Assembly (NCBI RefSeq): GCF_008831285.2 | Contig: NC_045144.1 | Coordinates: 10,391,672-10,455,671, forward strand | Length of the DNA stretch: 64,000 bases | Direction: 5' to 3' | Origin: Nymphaea colorata | Lineage: Eukaryota; Streptophyta; Magnoliopsida; Nymphaeales; Nymphaeaceae | In this document: positions 23,805 to 35,110 of the stretch, piece after piece | How positions within the stretch are numbered: the stretch's first letter is position 1 | Layout: each line of letters begins with the position of its first letter | Translations under genes and position numbers: made by a program | The notes under the pieces: model-generated | What the model was told of the DNA's origin: nothing | Databases searched by the model: none | What the model saw: only the letters and a program-made list of their open reading frames with translations

Positions 23805-25680
23805 GTCAAGTTTGCTAATTGTTGTTTTTACCTCTTTCAGGTGGCAGTTGGATTTGTCAAAGAATGAAGGTCTTTGCTGCAAGATCTTTCACCCTAGGGG
23901 CTTCATGGTTAGTTTGTAGTGTTCATTTTGATATTATTTTCTTACTTTCTATCTGTGTTTTATTTTTGCAAATTTTTAAGGTAACTATGAATCTTTTGCT
24001 TTGGATAGATGATGTTGTCCAAGTCCACTACTGCTGTTTGGTGATCTCATGTGCCAAGTTCACTAAGTTATGCATTTACCATCTTAAGCAGATCTCCAAC
24101 TGTTCCTAGTTTTAGTATGCATAGTAGTCTAGCAATATCTAGTAAAGTATGATTATTACAAATTTTCGAGGATTCATGTTTGAGGTTCTAAAAGAGCATA
24201 GCATGATTTTACTGCCTTATGTTGTGCTGTTAAAGATATACTTGATTTATTCCCAGAAAATGCTACTGTATTTTCATGTCTGGATCTGTGTATTTTATGT
24301 TAGGTGTTATGTCAATGTCATAACTTTATGTTATCTATTTTAAGCTTATTATACCTTACATGTGACATGTTGGAATGTGTTTTTGATTGGGGAAAATTGA
24401 TATCTTTATTCAACTGAGTGTTGGTCTCAGACCTTGCTTTTAAACTTCAATCAGCATTTACTGATCTTATCGCAACTTTCCGAAATGTTTCCTTCTTTTT
24501 TAGATTTTATGATAATTGCACTTTGTTTACCATTATATGTTTAGCCTTAAATACTCATCCTAAGATATCATTTGCTCTTATTGGGCATCAATTCTTTTGC
24601 TTGGATTGCCTGATATGCTCTTGCTTGTTATGTTAGTAGTTTTTCTTCCAATTTTCTTGTTATTTTTATACTCACTATGTAATGGACAAATTTTGCCTTG
24701 AATCTTATGCTTCAATCAACGCCATGCCTGACCTCACGAGAGGGTCAATGTCTTGCCTCACTTTTTTGCCTTTTACAACATTGGATAGTTCTGAATTATC
24801 CATCACTATGCAAAATTTTTCTCATTCAAAATGATGGCATCTAGAAATGCTTCTACCGGTAGAAGGATCTATTCAATGGCACCGTCAATGAGGTGTAAGT
24901 TCTTCATACTTTCCACTAAGAAGAAGGTCCCTATGACAACTGCACCAAAGGTTGTTTCCATTGGATGGTTCATAACAAGTGCCTTCGTAGTCCTATTGAT
25001 CCTCATAAACTCCCTAGATGAGGCTAGATAATAGTCCTTTTTTGCCAAAAAGGAAAAAAAAAGAAAAAGAACTATGAATCTTATCATATGTGCTCTCTTC
25101 TAGAAATGCGTGAAGAAAGATCATGGGAAATATTAGTAGCCAATATCTGAAATGTCCACGATGAAGAGTTGACATGTCATTATAGACATAAAAATCAAGA
25201 ATGCTATCACTTCAACCCAATCTACTAATGTGAAAGCCAGGCATGTGGGATGTCAAATCCAACATGGCCATGTCTACTAATGCATGCATGCTATTGCTGA
25301 CATGTAAGAACAGCAAAAATTCTCAAAATTCACCATTTTCTCATAAAAGATGAACATTGAATTTTGCCCTTGTGAAAACTTTTCCTACTAAAGTTGAATT
25401 AGACAATGAAATGTGTGCTTAGATTCAATGAAACCAGAGAAAAAGCTTTTGAAGCCTCAAGTCCTAAAATAATTATAAATAAGCATCTCATATAAGCTGA
25501 AACGCTACTAACATTTTGAAATTTCTAAAAATTTTTCTACAAGAATTTTGCAGCTAGTAGAAGAAATCCTTAAAGCATGTGGTCAACCAATATATGAACA
25601 AAATTTGTAGAACGACAAATATTAATTGATTCAACATAACTAAGAAAAAGAACAAATGAACTTTGAAATACTTAAATAAT
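23805..25680. other. AT-rich DNA, no gene recognised
   Basis: Many short frames but none with coding bias or recognisable motifs. The sequence left of the Harbinger element (21900-22077) and right of it (23805-24110) may be one pre-insertion locus; I recognise nothing in it. Confidence 0.35.
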
Positions 25681-25689
25681 TTATATGTG

Positions 25690-25960
25690 GTTTCAGCCCC
25701 ATGTCTCCTCCTTCTTTCTCTTCATCTTGAGTTAGTTTCATCCTCAGTAGCTCCTTGTCCAGAATATCACCCTTGTAGATATCTTCTCTAGGTTGTAATC
25801 TGCCAATTTGAGTGGCATGAGTTTGGCTTTTCTATCCTTAGACCACCTACTAATTGTAGGATCCGCAGTCATTGCTTCCTTATGGGCACTTACAAGTATT
25901 CCAAATGTCTTCCCTGCCTTTAAAATTTATCATAACTTCCACAATGGGTTATCTGCCCTC
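25690..25960 (-). pseudogene. Broken exon-like segment of an unrecognised conserved-looking protein
   Basis: On the minus strand, one frame reads KTYGRRADNPLWKL (about 25950) and then KAGKTFGILVSAHKEAMTAD, followed by RWSKDRKAKLMPLKLADYNL. A one-base shift near 25787 moves the frame to DIYKGDILDKELLRMKLTQD, followed by a lysine/glutamate-rich end. The amino-acid composition looks like real soluble protein, unlike the surrounding AT-rich translation, but I do not recognise the family. At least one frameshift and stops before it make it a pseudogene or captured fragment. Confidence 0.4.
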
Positions 25961-27407
25961 CTTCCATAAGTTTTTTTTTTCTTGATTATAATTGCTATGC
26001 ATTTTAGAAAACTGTCCTGCCTTTCACAGTTCATAAAAGTCACTAGAAACCTTGTCAATGTCTGACATAAATTCAACCTGATGGGGTAACAAGAATTACA
26101 GTCTTATTTTTCAAAGAAGTCATGACATATTCTTGCATTTTTGAACTTTGTCATTAAACCATCCTTGTTTGAGGAATAAAAGAAAAACTAGAAAAGCATG
26201 GCTACTTCCAAAAGTTTACATTGCATGAACGAAATGGACAACAAACATCCAAAAGGACACCACTCATAGAAATGGACAAAAGGAACTTCCAAAAGTTTAT
26301 GTTGCATGAAGGAAAAAAGAGGAGAGATTCTTACAAAGTTAACCACTTCAACTGCATATAGGTGTGCTAAATTTGAAACACAAAGCCGAAAAAGATTGAC
26401 ATCAGAGGTTATTGATCATCATTTTCGTAAAACCTTTTAAATATTTCAGCAATACCTGATTAACCTATGAGATCCTTATTAATGCACCTCAATTTGCTAA
26501 CCAAAATCCCGTTTTGAGTTTGGCACAGTTTCTCTCTCTCTCTCTCTCACTATCTCTCTCATATACAATCCGAGTATCATTATCATTCATCAATGTTTCT
26601 ATGCATTTCTCATATCATCCATAAGAGCATGCATTTTTACTTTCCTATATAAGTCATTACATAATTGTTGGTAAATGCTTGTGGGGCTTAGAAACATGAA
26701 CGTTTATGATTGTATAGACAATAGCTAATTATGGGCCTAACTAAACCTGCCATTCAGCTACAATGGGGTAATTATGCATAATTAAATAAGGAAGTTACTA
26801 CTATTGCATGGGAGAGGAGTTACTGGAATATATTAATGGGCACATTATAAAATGATTAAGGGAAACTGAAGGGTCATCCTTTTTGGGATGAATTACAAAA
26901 GTTGGATGACAGTTTCAAGGCCCTTGAAGAGGGTTATTTAGCTATGTTCTGCAGCATTTTGGCTTCCCATTTGCTGCGTCATAGAGGTGAAAGTCCCAGC
27001 AGCATAAAGTTTGAAAAAAGAGAGAGCTATGTCCTCATTTTTACTCCTTTCCTAGTCAAAATTAGAGCTAGTCTACCTTTCCATCATCTCAGCCCTTGAG
27101 AATTTAAGTAGTGGATGAACTGCCGAGTTGTGGGCTGCTTAGTCAATAACAACTCTGGTATGTGTAGTATAACTTTGTTGATAATCAATAGATATGTATA
27201 TTTATATGCATATGTGCATATATATAAGTATATGTATAGGTATGTAGATTATTGATTAAAATGGCAAGCCACAATAATAAAAGTATACAAACATACATAT
27301 GTTTTTGCAAGGGGATTTTAGTGGGCGGTCTTGGCGTGGCAGTTTTATGGACATGCAAAATTCATCTTTAAGTTATCAGGTATGGAGATATTCAACTGTG
27401 GGTGCAG
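25961..27407. other. AT-rich DNA with microsatellites
   Basis: A TC tract lies at 26531-26548, and TATG/TATA-type tracts at about 27190-27245. Minus-strand translation near 25980-26150 may continue the broken protein segment at 25.7-25.96 kb but is full of stops. No intact gene. Confidence 0.35.
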
Positions 27408-27619
27408 GCCTATGGCTCATGGGTAGTAGTCACATGTCTTTCTAGTGACTGGTTTTGATGCAATGGTATTTTTTGTTTTTTTTGTTGAACCATGCTTCAC
27501 TCATGGTTGGATATTGCCATACTTAGAGTAATATGACCTTTCATTTTGTTCCTGAAGGTAGTTCTTGACAGATCGAGGGTTACATGATTGACTTATGGAT
27601 CGGCATTGGCAACCTAGGT
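27408..27619. repeat. Dispersed retroelement-like repeat, copy A
   Basis: Shares an ordered series of words with 48258-48477: CCTATGGCTCA, TGTTGAACCATGCTTCACTC, AGAGTAATATGAC, GATCG.GGGTT, GATTGACTT and GCATTGGCAAC. It is followed at 27691 by a motif also present in the tandem array. Together these suggest an LTR plus leader of one old element family. Confidence 0.6.
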
Positions 27620-27690
27620 AGTTGTTCGCATCCCCAAAAATTTATTGGTTTTTGGAGTGCTCCAGAAAACTGAGTTTTTGTTTTGAAAGT

Positions 27691-28010
27691 GAAAGAGAAA
27701 GGGACTCGCCCGTTGAAACGAGGATTGACCATTCATGACACTTTTACCGGAGGTAATCAATCTAAGGGCTATGCTTATTTTTGATGCATTTTGTTTTAAC
27801 TTAAACATATTTTTTTATTTTATATGCCGTGTAATATTTGAGAAAATGTTGAAGATTCAATGTTTCAAGATTTTGAGAAAGTTTTGAAGAATCATTCGAT
27901 AGTGTAAAACATTTTGATTTGAGAAATCCTGAATTGAAAAATCTTTACAAATATTGTTTGGAAGCCTTTTAAGATCATTTTTGAAGTGGATTTAGTGTTC
28001 TCTTAAGACT
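27691..28010. repeat. Leader-like motif and TTTTGA-rich tract shared with the tandem array
   Basis: GGGACTCGCCCGTTGAAACG, then GTAATCAATCTAAGG (27753-27767), parallels 9965-10033 in array copy 1. Both places are followed by DNA rich in GATTTTGAGAAA-type words. Probably the same decayed retroelement family. Confidence 0.5.
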
Positions 28011-28479
28011 TTAAGTAGGTTTGAGGTTTTGCTCTAATTCGGTTACTAGCTAGTTAGAGATCCATCACATCTTGCTTAAGCTATTTTGGAGAGGTGCTTG
28101 TGACCATAAGTGATATTAAGTGAGTGTGAATGCATTGATTTTATATTATTAAAAGAAAATAATTCATTTCTACCACAACATTTAACGAGAAACATTCTCA
28201 CCATTACATACATCTAAATTTCTTATTTTTATCGATAAGATTGTTATAAATATTGTTATGAAAAGGAAAAAGTTTTTGAAAATGAAATGAGGTTGTAGAC
28301 CATCAAACATGATTCCAATATTGGGTCATTTTTTGGTCTTGTTGAAGTCGACAATTAAAACCTTACATCTTTGGAGAAAATATCCAAAAGAATGGAAAAG
28401 ATGAAATACTCTCATAGAAAGAAAGAGAGAGAAAAAGAAATTTCAAAGATCACTAAATGAAAGATTTTAAAAGAAGGAG

Positions 28480-28609
28480 AGATACGTATTTTTGTTTGTA
28501 TGTATATACGTACATGTACATATGTATATGTATACATATATGTACATGTATGTATGTGAAAACTTTTGAAAATGAAGTATTAACTTAAATAGAGAGGAAA
28601 AATAAGTTC

Positions 28610-28677
<68 letters not shown>

Positions 28678-28830
28678 CATATACGTGTACACATATATGA
28701 AAGTTTATAAAAGAGGATATTGATTCGAAGAGAAAGAGAGATTTTAGAGGGAAAAAAATAGAGAAATACATACATACATACATACATACATACATACGTA
28801 CATACATACGTATATATATACACACATATA
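28480..28830. repeat. Cluster of microsatellites: TATG/TACA, (AG)n and (CATA)n
   Basis: ATGTATATACGTACATGTAC-type repeats at 28498-28556, an uninterrupted (AG)n of about 59 bp at 28615-28673, and (CATA)n at 28767-28828. They create long apparent frames (Ser-Leu or Tyr-Ile-Cys repeats) that are not genes. Confidence 0.95.
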
Positions 28831-30107
28831 CATATAAGAAATTTTTAGGAGAAAACATTTAACTTGAAAAAAAGAAATAAAAGATTCTAGAGAGAGAAAA
28901 TATAATACATGTATATATGCATTCATGTATATATGAAAATTTGTAAAATAAAATGTGGAAACATAGAGAGAGAATGATAAAGAACATCATCATGTGCACA
29001 TATACGTATATAACTTGTATATACATATGTGTCTTCATAAGATTAAAAATCAAGAAATGACTTAAAATATTCGACTTCAATTTTTATGTAGGCCAGAGAA
29101 GAACTTGGGCTCATGCAAGAGCCTAAGCTAGGTCTCCAAAGCCTTATTAGAGAGGGTTCTTGCTTTTGAAAATCTTTTGAACAACATGATTTCAAATATT
29201 TATGAATATAAAATATAATTAATTTGTTTGTTACATGAAAACATATTTCTTCCACCGTTGGGTATGGAAGAAAACCAAGCAACATAATAAGACACTCATT
29301 AGGGTTCCTAATTTGGTGATTAAGAGGAAAATTAAACGTAAGAATGACATGAAAATGTATATTAACATGTACATATTCGTGAGGGTTTTCCTGGGTTGAA
29401 CAAATCCCAACCTCAAACATCATAATAATAATACAGAAGAATCTCAACCCAAACACTCATTCTCACCATTCATTCACATATAAATGGAAAGATCAATCAA
29501 CTATGCATGAATAATATCTTAAAATAAAGCAACATCTAAGGAAAGAGAGAACATGTTCCAATCATAAAATAAAATAAAATTTAACTAGCAACATAAGGTT
29601 AGCACAGTTCACAGCAGTTCGGATCTTCACCTTGATGAAAGACAATGTACCCATGTTCTCAAATGCCCAAAAAGATGTTTTTCAACTTAATTTTCCCCTT
29701 TGTGGGACCTATGTGCAGTCCTAACACCATGTGGTGCTGTTGCATAGGGAACTGCTACTTGCTTCCTTTTCCATCTTCTCATTTACTACTGCTATTGATT
29801 AAGATGAGAGAAGAAGTTCATATGATGTATTTTCAGTCATTTTGAGATACATTATCCCAAAATCTTGTAGATCTACCAATGTCGATGGTGAAAGCTGAGC
29901 ATCCACTTCATAATTGATTTCTAACAACCCTATATACAAAATAATATGAGTTTTTAGTTTTTAAACTTTATAAGCTCTGGTTTGTTTGACATTGATTTTG
30001 AAGTTCCTTGCATTAAGGGTTGTAAACAACATGGTATGAATTGAGGGCTTGTATTATTTTGCTTGTACTGCTAATTTGTTTACAAGCATATTACTGAAAG
30101 AAAGTAC
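28831..30107. other. AT-rich DNA, no gene recognised
   Basis: Short frames with no coding bias, and purine-rich tracts such as AGAGAGAAA at about 28890 and 28965. Nothing else recognisable. Confidence 0.35.
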
Positions 30108-30395
30108 ATGCAACGTTCAACCACAGGTGCAATGGCAAGCTCTTCTGTCTATCAATTGCATCCTTGTAAATGTACACATACACCACTAGTTAGAGTTGTT
30201 AAATGTAGACAAACTTCAAAAAGACTCTTCTATGAGTGTGAGAATTATGTATGTGAATTCCTTGTGCTCCTGTTAATTATCTTTAGTATAAGATATAAAT
30301 GTTGTCTAATCATACCTTTTGTAATTATTATGGTACAAAAAAGTTTTGTAAATGTTTTCAATTGTGTCATAAAAGAGATGGTTCACATGTTGTAA
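30108..30395 (+). pseudogene. GRF-type zinc-finger fragment
   Basis: A frame from ATG 30108 encodes HPCKCTHTPLVRVVKCRQTS, then KRLFYECENYVCEF. The spacing C.C, about ten residues, C, about ten residues, C, a short gap, then C.F resembles the GRF zinc finger (C.CG....., N.GR.F..C), a small nucleic-acid-binding module common in plant proteins and transposons. The usual Gly-Arg pair is Ser-Lys here. After residue 51 the frame turns hydrophobic and loses similarity, so this is an exon remnant or a broken gene. The call rests on about 35 residues. Confidence 0.4.
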
Positions 30396-31500
30396 AAGAA
30401 GAAAATAGAAGTTTCTTGATCACTGAAATAAACCATGCTTGAAGAGCAATGCATGATTGAGAATACAAAGATGAAACTAAACAAGTTTGGCAAATTCACA
30501 AGGACTTGATTGGAAGCATGAGTTCGTTGAATATTGCCAATATTGTAAATTTGGATGTAAATCAATAGTGGTTTACAATGTTTTGCTTGTTAAGAAATGT
30601 TATATGGTGCATATAAGAAAACTCATATTTCTTACTGTTGTTGATTGAGACATGAAGTTTAAACATTTCCTTTACAATTTAATTTGGCTACCCATATTAC
30701 AAGCGAGCTAAATGTGTATTGTTGGGGAAACTATTATAACTATGTTTTTTAGCATTCTTATGTGAATTGAGCTGCAGTTTCTACATGTTTACAAAAAGAA
30801 CATATACTTGTGTAACATTGAATGATGTTCTTTTAATACACATGATTATTAGACCAAATTTTGGCCATCCGTTACAAAAATAAATAGTGTAGTGAAACCT
30901 ATGTCATGTAGGTTTAATAGTGACAAGCTATGTGTTGATAAAAAAATGGAGCATAGAAAGCAACTCAATGTGGAGCATAGAAAGTCAATGGTGTACAACT
31001 TCTTTTCCAGCTCTTGTTCGTATGCACGTGTACAAATAAGTTCACATGACAAACATAAGAAGAAAACATGTTGCAAGTTGAGTCTACAAATAACACATCA
31101 CTCTTGTTTCGACCAACCACATAGTACAATTTACAAACCTTTAGGTAGACACAATACGAGTTTTCATAACAATCTGAAACAGCTTTTGGCAGCCATTCAA
31201 ATCACTTTCCATTCCTTATAAAGATGCATCCCATTCAAAATTGACATTTAGGTTAAGTGAATAACATTCTAAAAATAACTTCATTAGAGATAAAAAAAAC
31301 AATTTTAACTTCATGTGTTTTCCTCTTTGGATAGATTCTATTATTATGACCTATTCCTCCACATGAATAGCAACTTCATTGTTTCACTACATCATTATCT
31401 GTTGAAGTACTCATGCATACAAAACCACATGAGAAAAAAACTGCAATTTATGTAATAAACCCTTAGAAATAAAAAGCAAATTTATCCTACTTTCATTCGA
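30396..31500. other. AT-rich DNA left of the broken FAR1-like gene
   Basis: No intact gene. It lies downstream (minus strand) of the FAR1-like zinc knuckle at 31506-31547 and may include that element's 3' region. Confidence 0.35.
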
Positions 31501-31505
31501 ATGGG

Positions 31506-31815
31506 ACATGTGCGAGAATCATGTCCATGTTTCCAACAAGTGGTGCACATCCTTACTATTTTAGATAGTTTGACTCTGACATGATTCGCTTTGCAGTTCT
31601 CTTAATATGAACATGACCTTGATACGCGACTTTTGCAATATCATCATCATATGAGTGTCACCATTCTCCACTTTCTAGGAAGGTACATTTCAACTATTTC
31701 ATTAATTTGCATCTTCTTAGTAGCCTTTTTGTCTTTCCTAGGTTCTAACAACTTCTCAAACACATCCACTGCATCATCATAGCATTTATCATTGGACAAC
31801 ACTTCATTATTCACT
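31506..31815 (-). pseudogene. C-terminal part of a FAR1/MULE-type transposase-like gene
   Basis: Minus-strand reading from 31815: [20 protein letters not shown] then [13 protein letters not shown], a frame change near 31650, then HIKRTAKRIMSESNYLK, a stop, and a CCHC zinc knuckle (C-x2-C-x4-H-x4-C, CTTCWKHGHDSRTC) at 31547-31506. FAR1-related proteins and their MULE relatives typically end with a lysine/arginine-rich segment and such a knuckle after the SWIM finger. The N-terminal part of the same kind of protein, on the same strand, is at 43750-45125; mitochondrial DNA fills the gap. The segment carrying the SWIM finger is not visible on either side. Confidence 0.6.
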
Positions 31816-32036
31816 TTGCGGGATTGGATTTTTTTTTTATAGTGGAAATCCCATAAAGCGTGAACCAACATCCGTGATACGAAAACCAAAATTAGAATGA
31901 GGAAGAAAAAGATATCGTGATGTAAGTCAATGATTCCTTGCATCATAGGTGTTGCTGCGTCTTGAGATCCTAATTGCCATGGTTCTGCTGCATCACAAGG
32001 AGCGCTTGTGAGGAATAGCCATAAAAGAACAATCAT
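31814..32036 (-). pseudogene. cox2: 5' part of mitochondrial cytochrome c oxidase subunit 2
   Basis: From ATG 32036 the frame encodes the plant mitochondrial COX2 start: [20 protein letters not shown], then [20 protein letters not shown] and [14 protein letters not shown]. These residues include the first membrane helix. The intact protein has about 260 residues with a CuA site near the C-terminus; only about 75 codons are present. A run of ten A/T bases (31829-31838) changes the frame relative to cox2, and similarity ends at the junction with FAR1-like DNA. By chance the shifted frame continues in frame into the FAR1-like tail down to 31647. In mitochondria this subunit accepts electrons from cytochrome c; this nuclear copy cannot. 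Confidence 0.93.
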
Positions 32037-32039
32037 TTG

Positions 32040-34880
32040 GTTTGGTTCATTCTTGGACTGCCCTACTCCCGAATAGAGAGACTTGACCCTCGAAAAGAAA
32101 GAGCCGGTTGGCTGGGTCCAACCAAGAAAGGCATCATGAGAGTCTAGGGGCGGAAGTGAAAGACAAAACAATATTCCTCACTGCACGTATCCACAAACAC
32201 GCTCTATCAACGGCATGTCCTTCCGCCATTAGAGCTACGAGTACACCACCACAGAACACGTACCGTTTTCATAAAAGAGGTTTCCCAAATGCAGGCGTGA
32301 TCTTACTATATGATACCACTTTCGGGATTCAACGATGCCAACTAGAGCTAGTGGAACGTGCAAGATACACCTAGTGGAGCTCCAAAGTACTGACTATGAA
32401 GTAGAAAGTCAAGGGAATCCACGAAAAAGAGCAATTTCAACTTGATAGATGAGGGCTTTGTTGTTTTTGCTTCTTCAAAGTACTAAGGTCAGGGGCGCGC
32501 CAGAACGGATAAGCAGTGGTAGCACCTTCTTTTGAAGCAGCTAGCTTCTGTAGCTACGCGATTTGCGATAGCGTTTTGATTTGAAGCAAGCTACGGCTTC
32601 CGCCTACACGCGCCAGAATGCATAAGTAGTGCTAGCGCCTTCTTTGAGGTCGGTCACAGCTACAACTAGTTTGCATCAGCTACGTCAGGCTCCTCGTGCC
32701 GCTCCCAGACAACTCCCCAACTTGTCATGGGGTAGGTAGAACCGAGTCAATCATGTTAGATATGCCCACCTCCATGAGCACTGCTCGTGAGGAAGAAAGA
32801 ATCTTTGATATTCGGATATAGTAAGAAAATCCCACCGGTTCACTATCTCTCCCCATGGATGAGTTGGATATACACGAGCGGGATTAGTCAAGCATTCTTT
32901 CTAGTATTTTCATGGGTACCAACGGGAAACAAGGGAGAATGAGCAGTGGCAGGAGACTGGAGGTGAGGGACAAACGGAAAAGGCAGCGCCAATCTTCTTC
33001 CTAATCCATAGCAGAGAGTCTTGATTGACCTTTCTGGAACCCAGACGAGAGGTCTGAGCTCTTATTGGAATGGGTGGACGACCCAGCCACGGAACTCCGG
33101 GGTGAGGGTGAGAAAGGATTGAGGCCTCATTTGCATTTCTCTTTCTCCGAAACGACAAACATCCCTCTATTGAGAAAATCGATCTTTGGGAAATCTCATG
33201 ATCATCCAATAAGAAAGTTCATTTCAAGAATGAGAAGTTCAATCAAAAGCAAGTCAGCGAATTTCATTCCATTTTGATCTCGTCCCCACAGAAGAGTGTT
33301 TGAAAGGCCCTTTTTCATTCAGTGAACCAGAACTCTCTCTTTCCGTTCTCCATTCCCCTTCATGAGTTTCTAATTACAGCACATTGAATTTGCATTGACC
33401 TGATCCCAACATCCATCCTTTTGAGCTCCCATCCCTCTTTCTATCCTGACTGCCATCCATCCCCAATTCATTCGGATTTGCAAAATGAAAGTCATATTCA
33501 TTCGCATTTCCTTTTCTCGTCTTTATGAATGACTGGATTGGAAGAATAGACGAAGATGAACATCAAAAATATTTCTCCAACATCACTTTGATGTCATGAG
33601 CACTGAAAAGCGAGTGCTTTGATCTTGGAATCTGCTTTGAAAGCGTCCGTCTGAGTGGCGGTGAAGCAAGCAACGTCTACGCAGGATGCTCTTCAGAATG
33701 ACAACAAGATACAAGAGAAATCTGTCTTTCAGTTCGTCTGTCTTGCCACAGTTCCATATATTCCATTTTGGAGGAACGCGTCGAGTTCCTTCGGGCAATA
33801 GAGACCCTTGAGGGACACCAGGTTCCATTTAGCGGTTGCTTCCAATGACAAAAACAAGAAAAAAGAAAGAAGAGATTTGGGTAGAGCGGTCGGGATGATC
33901 AAGCTATCTATCCAATTCTTTGGAAATACATTTGAAACGGTGGGTCCTTATGGACCTTCACGCACCCCAATTCATCATAGAAAACCTTTCTTGTGTGATC
34001 GGTCAATGAACAATGAATGAAGGTAACAAAGATCCCAGATCATGAGAACATGTGGGCTAGCGCGCTCAAAGGGAAGTCGAGATAGATTCAAGGGGAAGGT
34101 TCAGTTGTTTGACTTCCTATGATTTGCTTGTTCGGTAAGGGAAAAATTCTAGAAATGAAAAAGGATCAATTGCAATTGTATGCTATTAGTGCTGACTATC
34201 ACAAAAATTGAAAGAAAATGAGAAATGGCAATTGTATACCATTAATATGAACCATGACAAATGAGATGCCATTATCCATACAACAAAGTGTATGCCATTC
34301 ATGCTGACCCTGACCAAAATACCATTTTAAAAAGATCAGACTTCGCTTTGGCTTTCCTATAGTTCGTCTTGGCTTCCCTATAGTCCATCATGAGCATTGA
34401 AAAGCGAGTGCTTTGTGCAATCACGTCACGAGCAAAGCGAATCGACAAAGCACTCGCAAAGCATAGGGCTTTGCTCGTGACGTGACATGACACACCATTG
34501 AAAGTTGCGAGTGTTTTTTGCGCTTTGCTCGTCAAAGTGACATTGGTGAAGACTCGAATTCGTGAAAGTGAAGCAAACCTAGCCCGACAAAGACTTGGAA
34601 GAGAACATCATCACAAGACTGGCAGAACTTATACTTCACGCAGAAGTGGAAGAGAAGAAGATCTTAACACTAGCAGAGTGAAGAACAAATGAAAAAATGG
34701 ACAACCGATCTTGACCGTTCTTGGAAAGGCCTATGTGGGGCGAATTGGAGGAAGACGATAGGATCGGCCGTATCCCAAAAAAAAAAAGATCATTGGCTAT
34801 AGCAGGAAGGCAGGTTAGTTGGTCATCTCCTTCCTGCACGGCAGCCAAACCAAAAAAGAGAATCTCATAAGGGCAGGATC
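32040..34880. other. Mitochondrial-derived spacer, first part
   Basis: Upstream flank of cox2 and further DNA without a gene I recognise. It has copies of two mitochondrial-type repeats: CAAAGCACTCGC-type words (33600-33625 and 34395-34530) and a short copy of the ATTGTATGCCATTA family (34160-34310). Short frames such as 33808-34020 look like mitochondrial sequence, but I cannot assign them. Confidence 0.45.
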
Positions 34881-35110
34881 TGGTATTTGGATGTTCTCCC
34901 AAAATCCAATCTGGTGGTTTGCATCAAAGTTCACTTTCACTGGAGATCTATTAATGATGATGAGCTAGAACCCTTCACTTGTCCTCTCTGCAAATCAGAA
35001 TCGGAAACTAGACTCCATCTCTTCTTCGACTGTACATGGAGTATGGAAATTGTTGTGCCCCTTGCCAAGATCTCAATAAAATTAGAAAGAACCTGACTGC
35101 TGAACAAGTG
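34880..35110 (+). pseudogene. LINE-type reverse-transcriptase C-terminal fragment (zf-RVT)
   Basis: The frame starting 34887 encodes SINDDELEPFTCPLCKSESE, then TRLHLFFDCTWSMEI. The pattern C..C....E...HLFF.C is the zinc-binding tail (zf-RVT) found after the reverse transcriptase of plant non-LTR retrotransposons and their relatives. Upstream residues FHWRS also fit. The reverse transcriptase itself is not visible. It lies inside the mitochondrial-derived block; plant mitochondrial genomes often carry such nuclear retroelement scraps. Confidence 0.65.

Noticed and set aside
28467-28926. Long minus-strand frames with Tyr-Ile-Cys and Ser-Leu repeats
   Set aside because: They are produced by (CATA)n and (AG)n microsatellites, which are open in several frames.
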